From Pontibacter beigongshangensis (GTDB lineage: Bacteria > Bacteroidota > Bacteroidia > Cytophagales > Hymenobacteraceae), in contig NZ_VFSD01000010.1 in the NCBI RefSeq assembly GCF_014332515.1, positions 1-64,000 on the forward strand: a stretch of DNA of 64,000 nt, read 5' to 3'. The position numbers and the translations under genes are program-made. The notes beneath the pieces are model-generated. The model saw only the letters and a list, made by a program, of their open reading frames with translations. It had not been told where the DNA came from and searched no databases. Each line of letters opens with the position of its first letter. Position 1 is the first letter of the stretch. Below are positions 1 through 8,188 of the stretch, in pieces.

Positions 1-22
1 GCTGTTTTAGCGCCGAGGCCAT

Positions 23-51
23 CCGGAAGGCCATTTTCATTCGGATAATTT
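23..51 (-). repeat. Interspersed repeat, copy 1
   Basis: Family definition: plus orientation reads AAATTATTnnAATnAAAA, then about two bases, then GCCCCTCCGGAG. This copy is reversed, with CCGGAAGG in the GC end, and lies 115 bases upstream of yqhD. Confidence 0.8.
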
Positions 52-152
52 GATCTTCAGTCGCAGGTTGATACATCATAGACTTTTCATTCCTTGCCAG
101 CGCCGAACCTTTCGGGCTGTATTTCCGCTAATAGATAGAACAGTTTGTATTA

Positions 153-158
153 AAGGAG
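153..158 (+). promoter_or_regulatory. Ribosome binding site of yqhD
   Basis: AAGGAG lies 7 bases upstream of the ATG at 166. It is notable because most genes in this window lack a Shine-Dalgarno match. Confidence 0.7.
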
Positions 159-165
159 AAGCAAC

Positions 166-1329
166 ATGAACAATTTTAAATTCTATAACCCAGTAAAGAT
201 CATTTTCGGAAAAGGAACTATTGCCGAGGTAGCGAAAGAGGTGCCGGCAGGCGCCCGGGTGCTCATGACCTACGGCGGGGGCAGCATCAGGAAGAATGGC
301 GTATACGACCAGGTGATGGCAGCCTTAAAAGACCATACCGTTTTTGAATTTGGAGGAATAGAGCCAAACCCGCACTACGAGACCCTGATGCGTGCCGTGG
401 AGCTGGGCAAAAAGGAAAACATAGATTTTATACTTTCGGTAGGTGGGGGCTCCGTGCTGGATGGCACCAAGTTTATCGCGGCCGCTCTGAAGTTTGAGGA
501 AGGCGATCCCTGGCGGTTCCTGGCAGAGAAAGCCGCTGTAAAAGTAAAGGCCGCCGTTCCGTTTGGCGCGGTGCTGACGCTGCCAGCTACCGGCTCCGAA
601 ATGAACTCCGGCGCCGTGATCACCAAAGCTGCCACCAAAGAGAAGCTTACGTTTGGCAGTCCGTTTACCTTCCCTAAATTTTCGGTGCTCGACCCGGAAA
701 CGACTTTCTCGCTGCCGCCGCGTCAGATCAGCAACGGTATTGTCGATGCCTTCTCGCATGTGATGGAGCAGTACATGACCTACCCGGTAAACGCGCCCCT
801 GCAGGACCGCATGGCCGAAGGTATCCTGCTGACCCTGATCGAGGAAGGACCGAAGGTGCTGCAAAACCCAAGCGACTACGAAGCAATGAGCAATGTGATG
901 TGGTCGGCTACCATGGCGCTTAACGGCCTGCTCAGCGCCGGCGTCCCCACCGACTGGGCCACGCACATGATCGGCCACGAGCTTACCGCCCTGCACGGCA
1001 TCGACCATGCCCGTACCCTGGCCATCGTGCTGCCCTCGGTGCTGCGCTACAAGCGCGAAACCAAGAAAGAGAAGCTCCTGCAATACGGCGCCCGCATCTG
1101 GAACATTACGGAGGGAACCGAAACGGAACGCATAGAGGCCGCTATTCAGGCCACTGCACGATTCTTCAACTCCCTCGATGTGCCCACCACCCTGCATGAC
1201 TACGAGGTGGATCGCGAGACCATTACCGCCATTGTAGAACGCTTCCAGAAAAGAGGCGTCCGCAACCTGGGCGAGCGCGCAGACATACAGGTAGAAGATG
1301 TTGAGAAAATTCTGGAGATGAGTCTGTAG
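166..1329 (+). CDS. yqhD: Iron/zinc-type alcohol (aldehyde) dehydrogenase, YqhD family
   Basis: Probable cytoplasmic NADPH-dependent aldehyde reductase that detoxifies short-chain and lipid-derived aldehydes. The 387-residue length equals that of E. coli YqhD. The N-terminal half is a nucleotide-binding fold with the SVGGGSVLDGTK motif near residues 91-102. The C-terminal half carries the metal ligands D194, H198, H267 and H281, which I counted at exactly the positions known in YqhD. An AAGGAG ribosome site at 153-158 lies 7 bases before the ATG, which is uncommon in Bacteroidota and supports this start. The gene converges on the dehydrogenase at 1468-4407, with a perfect hairpin between them. 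A repeat copy at 23-51 lies upstream. The substrate is inferred from the family. Confidence 0.93.
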   Translation: MNNFKFYNPVKIIFGKGTIAEVAKEVPAGARVLMTYGGGSIRKNGVYDQVMAALKDHTVFEFGGIEPNPHYETLMRAVELGKKENIDFILSVGGGSVLDGTKFIAAALKFEEGDPWRFLAEKAAVKVKAAVPFGAVLTLPATGSEMNSGAVITKAATKEKLTFGSPFTFPKFSVLDPETTFSLPPRQISNGIVDAFSHVMEQYMTYPVNAPLQDRMAEGILLTLIEEGPKVLQNPSDYEAMSNVMWSATMALNGLLSAGVPTDWATHMIGHELTALHGIDHARTLAIVLPSVLRYKRETKKEKLLQYGARIWNITEGTETERIEAAIQATARFFNSLDVPTTLHDYEVDRETITAIVERFQKRGVRNLGERADIQVEDVEKILEMSL

Positions 1330-1370
1330 GGGTAATAGCGCCAAGCCATTCTTCTTCCTCCAAACCAGTC

Positions 1371-1434
1371 AATTATTCAGATGAAAAAGCCCTTCCGGAG
1401 ACTTGTCTGGAAGGGCTTTTTCATCTGAATAATT
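1371..1434. terminator. Perfect bidirectional hairpin made from two inverted repeat-family copies
   Basis: The 26-bp arms 1371-1396 and 1409-1434 are exactly complementary, with a 12-base loop. Each arm is one copy of the window-wide repeat (AT-rich end outward, GC-rich end at the loop), so both strands read as a GC stem followed by a T run. It sits between the ends of two convergent genes (1329 and 1468), which fits a bidirectional intrinsic terminator. Confidence 0.85.
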
Positions 1435-1467
1435 GCAGGACAACCCTGTTGCCACTGCTACTGCTGC

Positions 1468-4407
1468 CTAGCGCAGCGCATTATAGAGCACTTCTATCGG
1501 GTGCAGCGCTTTGCGGCCGGTGCCGTCGTGAATCTGGTGGCGGCAGCTAGTGCCGGGAGCTGCAATTATTACTTCCTCTGGCTGTTGCCGCACCGTCGGG
1601 AATAAAACCAACTCGCCCACCTGCATCGACACATCGTAGTGCTCGGCCTCGTACCCAAAAGAGCCGGCCATACCGCAGCAGCCCGACGGAATAACTTCTA
1701 CCTTGTAGTTGGCAGGCAGCGTGAGCATCTGCTGCGTATAAACAACCGACGAGAGCGCCTTTTGGTGGCAATGCCCGTGTAGCTTTATCAGCTTCTGCTC
1801 CTCTTTAAAAATGTCTTTCTCAATCCGCTTGTTAATGATTTCGCGGGCAATAAACTCATCGAACTGCAGGCAATTGATAGAAAGTGATTTGGCGTCTTCC
1901 AACTGATCTTTCTCCACCAAGTCCAGGTACTCGTCCCGGAATGAAAGAATGGCAGATGGCTCAATGCCTACCAGCGGCGTCTCGCTCGTGATCACGTCTT
2001 TTAAAAGCGCCACATTCTGCTGTGCTATCTTCTTGGCATCGCGCAGCAATCCTTTCGACATAAAGGTGCGGCCGCTTTCTTCGTGCTTCGGAATTTCTAC
2101 CTCGTATCCCAGTTTCTCGAGCAGCAGCACGGCGGTTTTGCCAATGTGTGTGTCGTTGAAGTTGGTGAACTCATCGCAGAACAGGTATACTTTCTTTTTG
2201 GCTTTTGGCCGGTTGCCTGCCTGGCGCTTGTGCTTTTTGAACCAGCTGCGCAGGGTGGTTTCCTGCAGCAGGGGAATGGTACGCTTCGGAGCGAAGCCCA
2301 TCATTTTCTTAGCGATGCCCGCCGTGGCCGTGTTCTTGAACAGGAAGTTGTACATGCCCGGAGCCAGTGCCGCCAGCTTGTTGAGGTTAGTGAAGCTACC
2401 CACCATGCGGGTGCGCAACGGCACGCCGTTGGCATCGTAGTAGTGCTGCAGGAACTCGGCCTTAAGCTTGGCCACATCTACGTTAGAAGGGCACTCCGAT
2501 TTGCAGCCTTTGCAGGAGAGGCACAAGTCCATGGCCTCTTTTATCTCCTCGTGGTCGAAGCGGTTGGCCTTTGGGGAATTTGTCAGGAACTCGCGCATCA
2601 CGTTGGCGCGGCCACGGGTGGTGTCCTTCTCATTACGTGTCACCATGTAGCTCGGGCACATGGTGCCGCCGGTCAGGTGCGTTTTACGGCAGTCGCCGGA
2701 GCCATTGCAAAGCTCGGCCGCCCGCAGCACCCCGTCCTGCTGCCTGAATTTGAACACGGTATCGAAATCCGGCGTTTCCTGCCCCGGCGTGTAGCGGAGC
2801 GAGGTGTTCATGGATGGCGTGTTCACGATCTTGCCCGGGTTGAAGATGTCGCTCGGGTCCCATACCCGTTTCACCTCTTCGAGCAGCCTGTAGTTCTCTT
2901 CCCCGATCATAAACGGAATAAACTCGCCGCGCAGTCGGCCGTCGCCGTGCTCACCGCTCAGGGAGCCTCTGTATTTTTTTACCAGGGTGGCAATTTCTTC
3001 GGCAATAGTCCGGAAAAGCTTGTTGCCTTCTTCGGTTTTCAGGTTGATGATGGGGCGCAGGTGCAATTCGCCGGAACCGGCGTGGGCATAATGCACACAG
3101 TACAGGTTGTACTGCTCCAGCGTCAGGTTAAACTCCCGGATAAACTCCGGCAGGTCGTTTACATCTACGGCAGTGTCTTCAATTACCGCTACGGGTTTGG
3201 CATCGCCCGGCACGTTAGACAGCAGGCCAAGGCCAGCTTTCCGGAGCGTCCATACCTTTTTGGTGTCCGGGCCGAATACGAGCGGGTAATGGTAGCCAAG
3301 GTTATTTTCCTGCAGTTCCTGCACCAGGGCTGCTGCCCGTTGGTCTATTTCCTCGCGCGAATCGCTCGACAGCTCTACAACCAGAATAGCTCCCGGATCG
3401 CCCTGCACAAAAAAGCGGTTCTGGCTCTGCTCAATATTTGTTTTGGTGCACTCCAGCACATAATGGTCCATAAGCTCGCTGGCGGTTGGCTTGTAGCGCA
3501 AGGCCACCAGGTTTGCCCGCAACGACTCGTCCACGCTGTGGCAATGGATGCAAAGGAGCCCGGTTTCTTTGGGGGGAAGCGGATCTACGTGCAGTTTTAT
3601 CTCAGTCAGAAAAGCAAGCGTGCCCTCTGAGCCGGCTATCAGCTTACAGAAGTTAAACGGCTCTTTGCCTTCGGTGAATGGCTCCGTCTCCAGCAGCAGA
3701 TCGATGGCATAGCCCGTGTTGCGGCGCTGGATGCTGGGCTTCGGAAACTCGCGCCGGATGTTCTCCTGCGTCTGCTCATGCGACAGCATGGCTCTGATGG
3801 CCTGGTAAATACGGGTCTCCAGTTCGCCGGAGGTATTTTCGCCACGGCATTTGGCCTCAAACTCCGGCAGGCTGAGTTGCCCGAACTCAGCTTCGGTGCC
3901 ATCGCTCAGAATCGCCTTTACCGACAGCAGGTGCTCCCGGGCGCTGCCGTACACCACCGAGTTGGAGCCGCAGGAGTTGTTGCCCACCATGCCCCCGATC
4001 ATGGCCCGGTTGGCTGTGGAGGTTTCCGGGCCGAAGTACAATCCGTACGGCTTCAGGAACATGTTCAGTTCATCGCGGATCACACCCGGCTGTACCCGAA
4101 CCCATCCTTCTTCGGCGTTAACTTCCAGTATTTCCGTAAAGGTGCGCGATACATCTACCACAATGCCACTGCCCACTACCTGCCCGGCCAGCGAGGTGCC
4201 GGCGGTGCGCGGAATAAGCGAAGTGCCTTCGCGGCGGGCAAAAGCAATAAGGGTTTTTATGTCGGCAACTGATTTCGGGAAGGCGACGGCCAACGGCATT
4301 TCCCGGTAGGCGGAGGCATCGGTGGCGTACAGGGTACGCATGGTGCTATCGAAATAAAACTCTCCCTCTAATTGGCGGGAAAGTTGCTGCAGTTTTTCTG
4401 AGTTCAT
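1468..4407 (-). CDS. FAD-binding and (Fe-S)-binding D-2-hydroxyacid dehydrogenase (YdiJ/GlcD-GlcF type)
   Basis: Predicted flavoprotein oxidising a D-2-hydroxyacid, such as D-lactate, glycolate or D-2-hydroxyglutarate, and passing electrons to the respiratory chain. The domain order in 979 residues has three parts. An N-terminal FAD_binding_4 domain carries PRTAGTSLAGQ near residue 63 and GGMVGNNSCGSNS near 140. An FAD-oxidase C domain follows to about 560, with SGEHGDGRLRGEF. A ferredoxin/GlcF-like part carries CNGSGDC, CLSCKGCKSECP and a C-terminal CCG-type site LHGHCHQKAL plus PSGCCGMAGSFGYE. The length and single-chain fusion match YdiJ-like proteins rather than split GlcD/GlcF. The start is the ATG at 4407. 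The exact substrate cannot be read from the sequence. Confidence 0.88.
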   Translation of the reverse strand: MNSEKLQQLSRQLEGEFYFDSTMRTLYATDASAYREMPLAVAFPKSVADIKTLIAFARREGTSLIPRTAGTSLAGQVVGSGIVVDVSRTFTEILEVNAEEGWVRVQPGVIRDELNMFLKPYGLYFGPETSTANRAMIGGMVGNNSCGSNSVVYGSAREHLLSVKAILSDGTEAEFGQLSLPEFEAKCRGENTSGELETRIYQAIRAMLSHEQTQENIRREFPKPSIQRRNTGYAIDLLLETEPFTEGKEPFNFCKLIAGSEGTLAFLTEIKLHVDPLPPKETGLLCIHCHSVDESLRANLVALRYKPTASELMDHYVLECTKTNIEQSQNRFFVQGDPGAILVVELSSDSREEIDQRAAALVQELQENNLGYHYPLVFGPDTKKVWTLRKAGLGLLSNVPGDAKPVAVIEDTAVDVNDLPEFIREFNLTLEQYNLYCVHYAHAGSGELHLRPIINLKTEEGNKLFRTIAEEIATLVKKYRGSLSGEHGDGRLRGEFIPFMIGEENYRLLEEVKRVWDPSDIFNPGKIVNTPSMNTSLRYTPGQETPDFDTVFKFRQQDGVLRAAELCNGSGDCRKTHLTGGTMCPSYMVTRNEKDTTRGRANVMREFLTNSPKANRFDHEEIKEAMDLCLSCKGCKSECPSNVDVAKLKAEFLQHYYDANGVPLRTRMVGSFTNLNKLAALAPGMYNFLFKNTATAGIAKKMMGFAPKRTIPLLQETTLRSWFKKHKRQAGNRPKAKKKVYLFCDEFTNFNDTHIGKTAVLLLEKLGYEVEIPKHEESGRTFMSKGLLRDAKKIAQQNVALLKDVITSETPLVGIEPSAILSFRDEYLDLVEKDQLEDAKSLSINCLQFDEFIAREIINKRIEKDIFKEEQKLIKLHGHCHQKALSSVVYTQQMLTLPANYKVEVIPSGCCGMAGSFGYEAEHYDVSMQVGELVLFPTVRQQPEEVIIAAPGTSCRHQIHDGTGRKALHPIEVLYNALR

Positions 4408-4807
4408 GTATAGTACCCGGCAACAGCTGTAAACTATGATGGTCGGCAGCAGGCCGGTTAGTAATTACTGTTGTTTAAATTGAAATGCGGGAAGCGCCAG
4501 CGCTATTGGAGGTGCGTAAGCCTGTCCGGTTGATCGGTTCTAACATAAGGCACCTGAAAAAGCATCTGACTATTTTCTCTGACCCGAAGGTAAGTTGAAC
4601 GCAGGTAAAGTCAAAGACCCTGAAGCAGAAAGAATATGGTTTTTATAATTGCCGGCACCAGGAGATGAAAATTCCATGAAAATGTTGGCTGTTGTATTAA
4701 GATTTTGGCAGCAGGAGAGGGCCTTGTCGTACAAATACCATAAAAAGAAGAGGGAGCCGAAAATCCGGCTCCCTCTTCTTTTTATGGTTTATCAAGTCTA
4801 TCTGTTC
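4408..4807. other. Intergenic region upstream of the FAD dehydrogenase
   Basis: About 330 bases upstream of the dehydrogenase start hold no convincing gene. An open frame from 4649 continues into the antisense of the next gene and looks like a shadow. The right end carries the hairpin terminator at 4737-4788. Confidence 0.6.
4737..4788 (-). terminator. Intrinsic terminator of the YsnF-like gene pair
   Basis: Perfect 23-bp arms (4737-4759 and 4766-4788) enclose a 6-base loop. The GC-rich upper stem GAGGGAGCCG opens into an A/T-rich base. It lies 20 bases after the stop of the minus-strand gene ending at 4808. Confidence 0.88.
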
Positions 4808-5734
4808 TTAGCGTATACCCGGGTTTCCTGGTCTTCCCGGATCCCGGTCTATGTCTCTGTCCCGATCAATGTCTCTGTTACGGTTGGCATCGATCTTATC
4901 TACATCAACGTCCGTTCTGCGCTCGGTGCCTCTTACTGTTTCTTCACGTGTTTCGGTTTTCTTGCCGATCTTCACTTCTTCTACCACCCGGGCTTCCTTG
5001 TTCACGATCGGAACCTCGGCATGTTCGGTTATGCGCGTTTCCCCTTCTTTAAAGTTCTTCAGGTCGGCTTCGGTGGCAGGGCGGTTTACGGGGTTACGCT
5101 CCACAAAAATATGCTCTTCGCGCAGCCTCAGTTTTTCCTCCACCGGGCGTTCCAGAATTCTGCTGCGCAGCTTCACGCCGCCTGTTTCTTCAGTGCGTTT
5201 GCCTATGTTCATCTTCTCCTCCACAATCGGAATAGACGTGTCGCCCCGCTGAAAATCGCGGTTAGTGGTACTTGTATGTGCACCTGAAGGACCGGTATGG
5301 GCGGTCGGGTTATCGCTTATACCCCTGTCGCCAACTCTTCTGCTACGCTCTTCCACATCCACTGCGCCGCAGCTGTCTAAGGTTTCGGCCGCGCGATCTG
5401 CGTCTTGCTTAGAGTCGGCGTGCACGGTTACGATCCAGCTTTGGCGGGCGGCGGTAGTGTATTTTCGGGCCTCATCTTTATCATCGAAGAGGTTGTTGAA
5501 AAAATTGCTCACACTGCTCGATTTGTCGCTGGTATGGTGAGGCGTGTTTGAAGTAGCAGTGGCACCTGGTGCAATACCTGCAGCACCACCTGGTATAGAA
5601 GCTGGTCGGCTGCTGTCGGTGTCGTTATGCAATATATCTATGGCACTTGGCTGAATGTTATTGCTCTCCAAACGTTGAGCGGCCATTTGTGCGTCTATAC
5701 CTTTTTCGAATATTCCTATTACTGTCTGTGACAT
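4808..5734 (-). CDS. YsnF/AvaK-type stress protein: GSP17M-like N-terminus plus DUF2382
   Basis: Residues 1-130 resemble the general stress protein 17M fold: MSQTVIGIFEKGIDAQMAAQ, then a Gly/Ala/Thr-rich linker and a ferredoxin-like segment with WIVTVHADSKQDADRAAETL. Residues about 165-280 are a DUF2382 domain built of paired strands (IPIVEEKMNIGKR, KLRLREEHIFVERNPVNRPAT, ARVVEEVKIGKKTETREE). The tail is an Asp/Arg repeat (DRDRDIDRD) ending in a Gly-Pro stretch. There is no signal peptide or membrane segment. Family members are stress-induced, but their biochemical role is unknown. The upstream gene at 5782-6342 has the same domain and lies 47 bases away, so the two probably form one transcript ending at the hairpin 4737-4788. 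Confidence 0.82.
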   Translation of the reverse strand: MSQTVIGIFEKGIDAQMAAQRLESNNIQPSAIDILHNDTDSSRPASIPGGAAGIAPGATATSNTPHHTSDKSSSVSNFFNNLFDDKDEARKYTTAARQSWIVTVHADSKQDADRAAETLDSCGAVDVEERSRRVGDRGISDNPTAHTGPSGAHTSTTNRDFQRGDTSIPIVEEKMNIGKRTEETGGVKLRSRILERPVEEKLRLREEHIFVERNPVNRPATEADLKNFKEGETRITEHAEVPIVNKEARVVEEVKIGKKTETREETVRGTERRTDVDVDKIDANRNRDIDRDRDIDRDPGRPGNPGIR

Positions 5735-5781
5735 AATTTAATCAGATTTTAGTTAAACATTTAGTTAAAGCCCTGCTGCCC

Positions 5782-6342
5782 CTAAGGGCGTGGGACACTT
5801 TTATCGACCCGGTTCACGTGCAGCTCCTCTTTCTGAAGCGTTACCTCTTCGGATTCGTGTGTGGTTTCTCTTTTTTTGGTGATGTGAAGTTCTTCTACCA
5901 CGAAGAGCTTTTTCACGACCACCAGTTCTTCCCGCAACACAGGAATTATCATTTTATCGCCTTCGTAGCGTACTGCTGCCGGCGGGGCCTCTACATATTG
6001 GTTGATGGGCACACGCTCTATGTCTACATGCTCTCTGGTAGTAGGCAGATCAACGGTAACATGGTCTTCGTGCACACTCTTGGAAATGTACACATCGGCG
6101 GTTTCGACTACTCTTTTGCCAATCTCCACATGCTCTTCCACAATCGGGATTGTTCTTTCCTGATTATCATCCAGGTCATCTGTTTTCCGCTGGATTCTTA
6201 CCTGCTCCGGTTCCTGGTTTCTTGTAAGATCAGGCGCAGCATCAGGGCGTGACAAATTGGCCAGATGTTGGGTTTGATGCGTTCTCCCCTGGAGTTTCTG
6301 CTCAAACTCGGATTTTAATTTATTATCATTATTCTTATTCAT
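5782..6342 (-). CDS. DUF2382 (YsnF/AvaK) domain protein
   Basis: A soluble protein of about 186 residues consisting of a charged N-terminus (MNKNNDNKLKSEFEQK) followed by one DUF2382 domain with the same strand pattern as its neighbour: IPIVEEHVEIGKRVVET, HVDIERVPINQYV, IIPVLREELVVVKKLFVVEE. I chose the ATG at 6342; a TTG three codons upstream would add MSD. It lacks the GSP17M-like part of the downstream gene, so the pair looks like a duplication with domain loss or gain. It probably leads the two-gene operon. The function is unknown beyond association with stress responses in the family. Confidence 0.8.
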   Translation of the reverse strand: MNKNNDNKLKSEFEQKLQGRTHQTQHLANLSRPDAAPDLTRNQEPEQVRIQRKTDDLDDNQERTIPIVEEHVEIGKRVVETADVYISKSVHEDHVTVDLPTTREHVDIERVPINQYVEAPPAAVRYEGDKMIIPVLREELVVVKKLFVVEELHITKKRETTHESEEVTLQKEELHVNRVDKSVPRP

Positions 6343-6738
6343 GTCGCTCAAAATATGTACATATTCTTATATAGGGTTAATATTTTGACGTCGTTCACCC
6401 TGCAATTTTTTACGGGAGGCCGTAAGGTTAGTTATGACAAAAAGACAAGCCGGGAAGGATGGGATGAGCCAGCACAGACCGAATTCCTGTTATAACAGGA
6501 GGTGAATCAGGGATAGAATCAGATGGTGAATTGTTGTGAACTGCTGCCTGCCTAATGTGAGAGGATGTAAAAGCCCGGTAAGCGTAGTCTTATAAGCCTG
6601 CCCGTGTTTTTTATGATTAGCACATGATTAGCCTTGTGAAAAAAATAAAATTATATTTCTGCTTTTTCCGTCCGGATAATTTTGAGGCGCCACACTGGGT
6701 GCTAAAATATGGGTATAGAGTAGCAGTAGCAGCTTTTG

Positions 6739-6768
6739 CTCCGGAGGGCCCTTTTCATTAGAATAATT
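6739..6768 (-). repeat. Interspersed repeat, copy 3
   Basis: Reversed, strong match (CTCCGGAGGGCC, TTAGAATAATT), with AGCAGTAGCAGC on its GC side at 6722-6733. (Copies 2a and 2b form the hairpin at 1371-1434.). Confidence 0.88.
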
Positions 6769-6781
6769 GGTGTTTGCTTTA

Positions 6782-6850
6782 ATGTGCTTATGGATTAATG
6801 TGCTGATTTTTCAATTTGAAGATTTGGAGATGTGAAGATTTGAAAATGAA
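6782..6850. repeat. Degenerate simple-sequence block
   Basis: Imperfect short units are present: ATGTGCT is repeated at the left, and variants of GAAGATTTG / GAGATGTGAAGATTTG at the right. A pyrimidine-rich block of similar character, on the opposite strand, lies near 30946-31004. Both stand next to copies of the interspersed repeat. Confidence 0.5.
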
Positions 6851-6910
6851 CTGCCAATGCAAGCTTAGAAAACTCTTAACTAAATGGAAGGGCCAGCATT
6901 TTAAATAGTT

Positions 6911-6940
6911 CTCTGGAGGGCTGTTTTGATTAGAATAATT
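6911..6940 (-). repeat. Interspersed repeat, copy 4
   Basis: Reversed; CTCTGGAGGG variant with TGATTAGAATAATT. No CAG tract alongside. Confidence 0.85.
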
Positions 6941-7433
6941 CATGTCTGTGGCAGGGGCTGGCAGTTGGGCAACCCGTATAGAAAAGTAAAAATATTTCCT
7001 GCTTTTGTTTGTTTAAATTTGAGAATTATAAAAAAACACCTAATATTATACAGAAAAATACACAACCATTTTCGCGCCTTCTTTCTTTGCACCACTCCCT
7101 GTCCTGGGGGTTATCACGTACAATGCTGTCTGCTTGATAGTCCTGTAAAACCGTGTATGCCGATCCTGAGATCAGATTCATAAATGGAAGCAACTGGTTT
7201 CCAGTAAATAACCCGGAAATTATCGGCGTGGCTCTTTTGTTAGGTATTCCCTGCAAGCCACCGGACAAATAATTACAAGGCTAACACAGGCTGTGGCTCA
7301 GGTGCAAAAGTTTAGCTGTGGAAGACCATGCCAGGTTTTATGCCATAGGAAGTTTCGTTTCTGGCAGCAGTGAGCGTTCCCTAAATCCGGTGTTTCTTCA
7401 CTAAGAGGAGCAGGGCAAGCGGAAGGCAACATG

Positions 7434-7464
7434 CCTCCGGAAGGGCATTTTCATTGGAATAATT
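7434..7464 (-). repeat. Interspersed repeat, copy 5
   Basis: Reversed; CCTCCGGAAGGGC and CATTGGAATAATT. Ends 89 bases before the YqiJ-like start. Confidence 0.88.
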
Positions 7465-7553
7465 GCGCCTGCTGAGGCCGGAGCCAAAAAGTAGTAATCA
7501 AGTAGCGGTTGCTGTAGAATTTAAAGGAGATTGTTTATTTAAGTTTATATCAA

Positions 7554-8186
7554 ATGTCTGAATTGTTAGAGGCTGCATTTTCCAGCGTCAATCTCATTCC
7601 TACCGCCTTGCTGGTATTTGTGATGCTCTACTGGTTCGCGGTTATTTTTGGCCTGCTCGATCTCCAGTTTTTCGACATGGAGGTGGAGAAGGAGTTCAGC
7701 ACATCAGCTGAGAGCGTGTCTGCCGTTAGCTGGCTCAACTCAGCACTCGCTTTCTTTAACCTGGGGCGCATCCCGTTCATGTTGTTTCTCACTTTTCTGG
7801 TGCTGCCTTTGTGGGTCATGTCTGTCCTGGCAAACCACTACCTGGATAATTCGTCCGGGTTGCTGGCACTGCTGCTCCTGGTGCCTGCTTTTTTCGCGAG
7901 CCTGTTTGTATCTAAAATACTGACTACACCCTTTATTAAACTCTTTGATGCACTCGAAAAAGAGCATCTCTCCACGGCCACTATTATCGGGCAAATATGC
8001 ACTGTAATTATTGCGGCAAATGCCCACGAGCTGGGGCAGGCCACCATAAAATCGGCCGATGGGCTGCTGCTGCTGAATGTGAAAACACCGGAGGGTCAAA
8101 GCCTCCGCAAAGGCGATACTGCTGTCGTGCTGGAATACAACGAACAAAGTAAATATTATTTGATAGAACCTTACCAAACCAATTAA
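7554..8186 (+). CDS. YqiJ-like membrane protein with C-terminal OB-fold (flotillin partner)
   Basis: A 210-residue inner-membrane protein with hydrophobic segments near residues 14-37, 67-92 and 97-122, followed by a cytoplasmic C-terminal domain (about 135-208). The small beta-strand pattern of that domain (GQICTVIIAANAHELGQATI, KGDTAVVLEYNEQSKYYLIE) suggests an NfeD/YqiJ-type OB fold. It ends 2 bases before the flotillin ATG at 8189. The tight spacing and the YqiJ-YqiK gene order known from E. coli make it the likely flotillin partner. Three repeat copies lie upstream. Confidence 0.78.
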   Translation: MSELLEAAFSSVNLIPTALLVFVMLYWFAVIFGLLDLQFFDMEVEKEFSTSAESVSAVSWLNSALAFFNLGRIPFMLFLTFLVLPLWVMSVLANHYLDNSSGLLALLLLVPAFFASLFVSKILTTPFIKLFDALEKEHLSTATIIGQICTVIIAANAHELGQATIKSADGLLLLNVKTPEGQSLRKGDTAVVLEYNEQSKYYLIEPYQTN

Positions 8187-8188
8187 AC

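Larger units (their letters stand above)
6343..7553. other. 1.2-kb gene-free region with three repeat copies and a simple-sequence block
   Basis: No convincing gene is present; open frames at 6926-7183 and 7026-7268 lack family motifs and overlap antisense to each other. The stretch holds repeat copies at 6739-6768, 6911-6940 and 7434-7464, all with the AT end pointing toward the flotillin genes, and a purine-rich simple-sequence block at 6782-6850. The promoter of the 7554 gene should lie here, but I see no clear match. Confidence 0.6.

Noticed and set aside
2083..3630. 515-residue plus-strand open frame inside the FAD dehydrogenase gene
   Set aside because: High-GC shadow frame; the minus strand has convincing FAD and Fe-S motifs throughout.
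6926..7268. Overlapping small open frames in the 1.2-kb spacer
   Set aside because: No start signal, no recognisable motif, and the two frames overlap in antisense.
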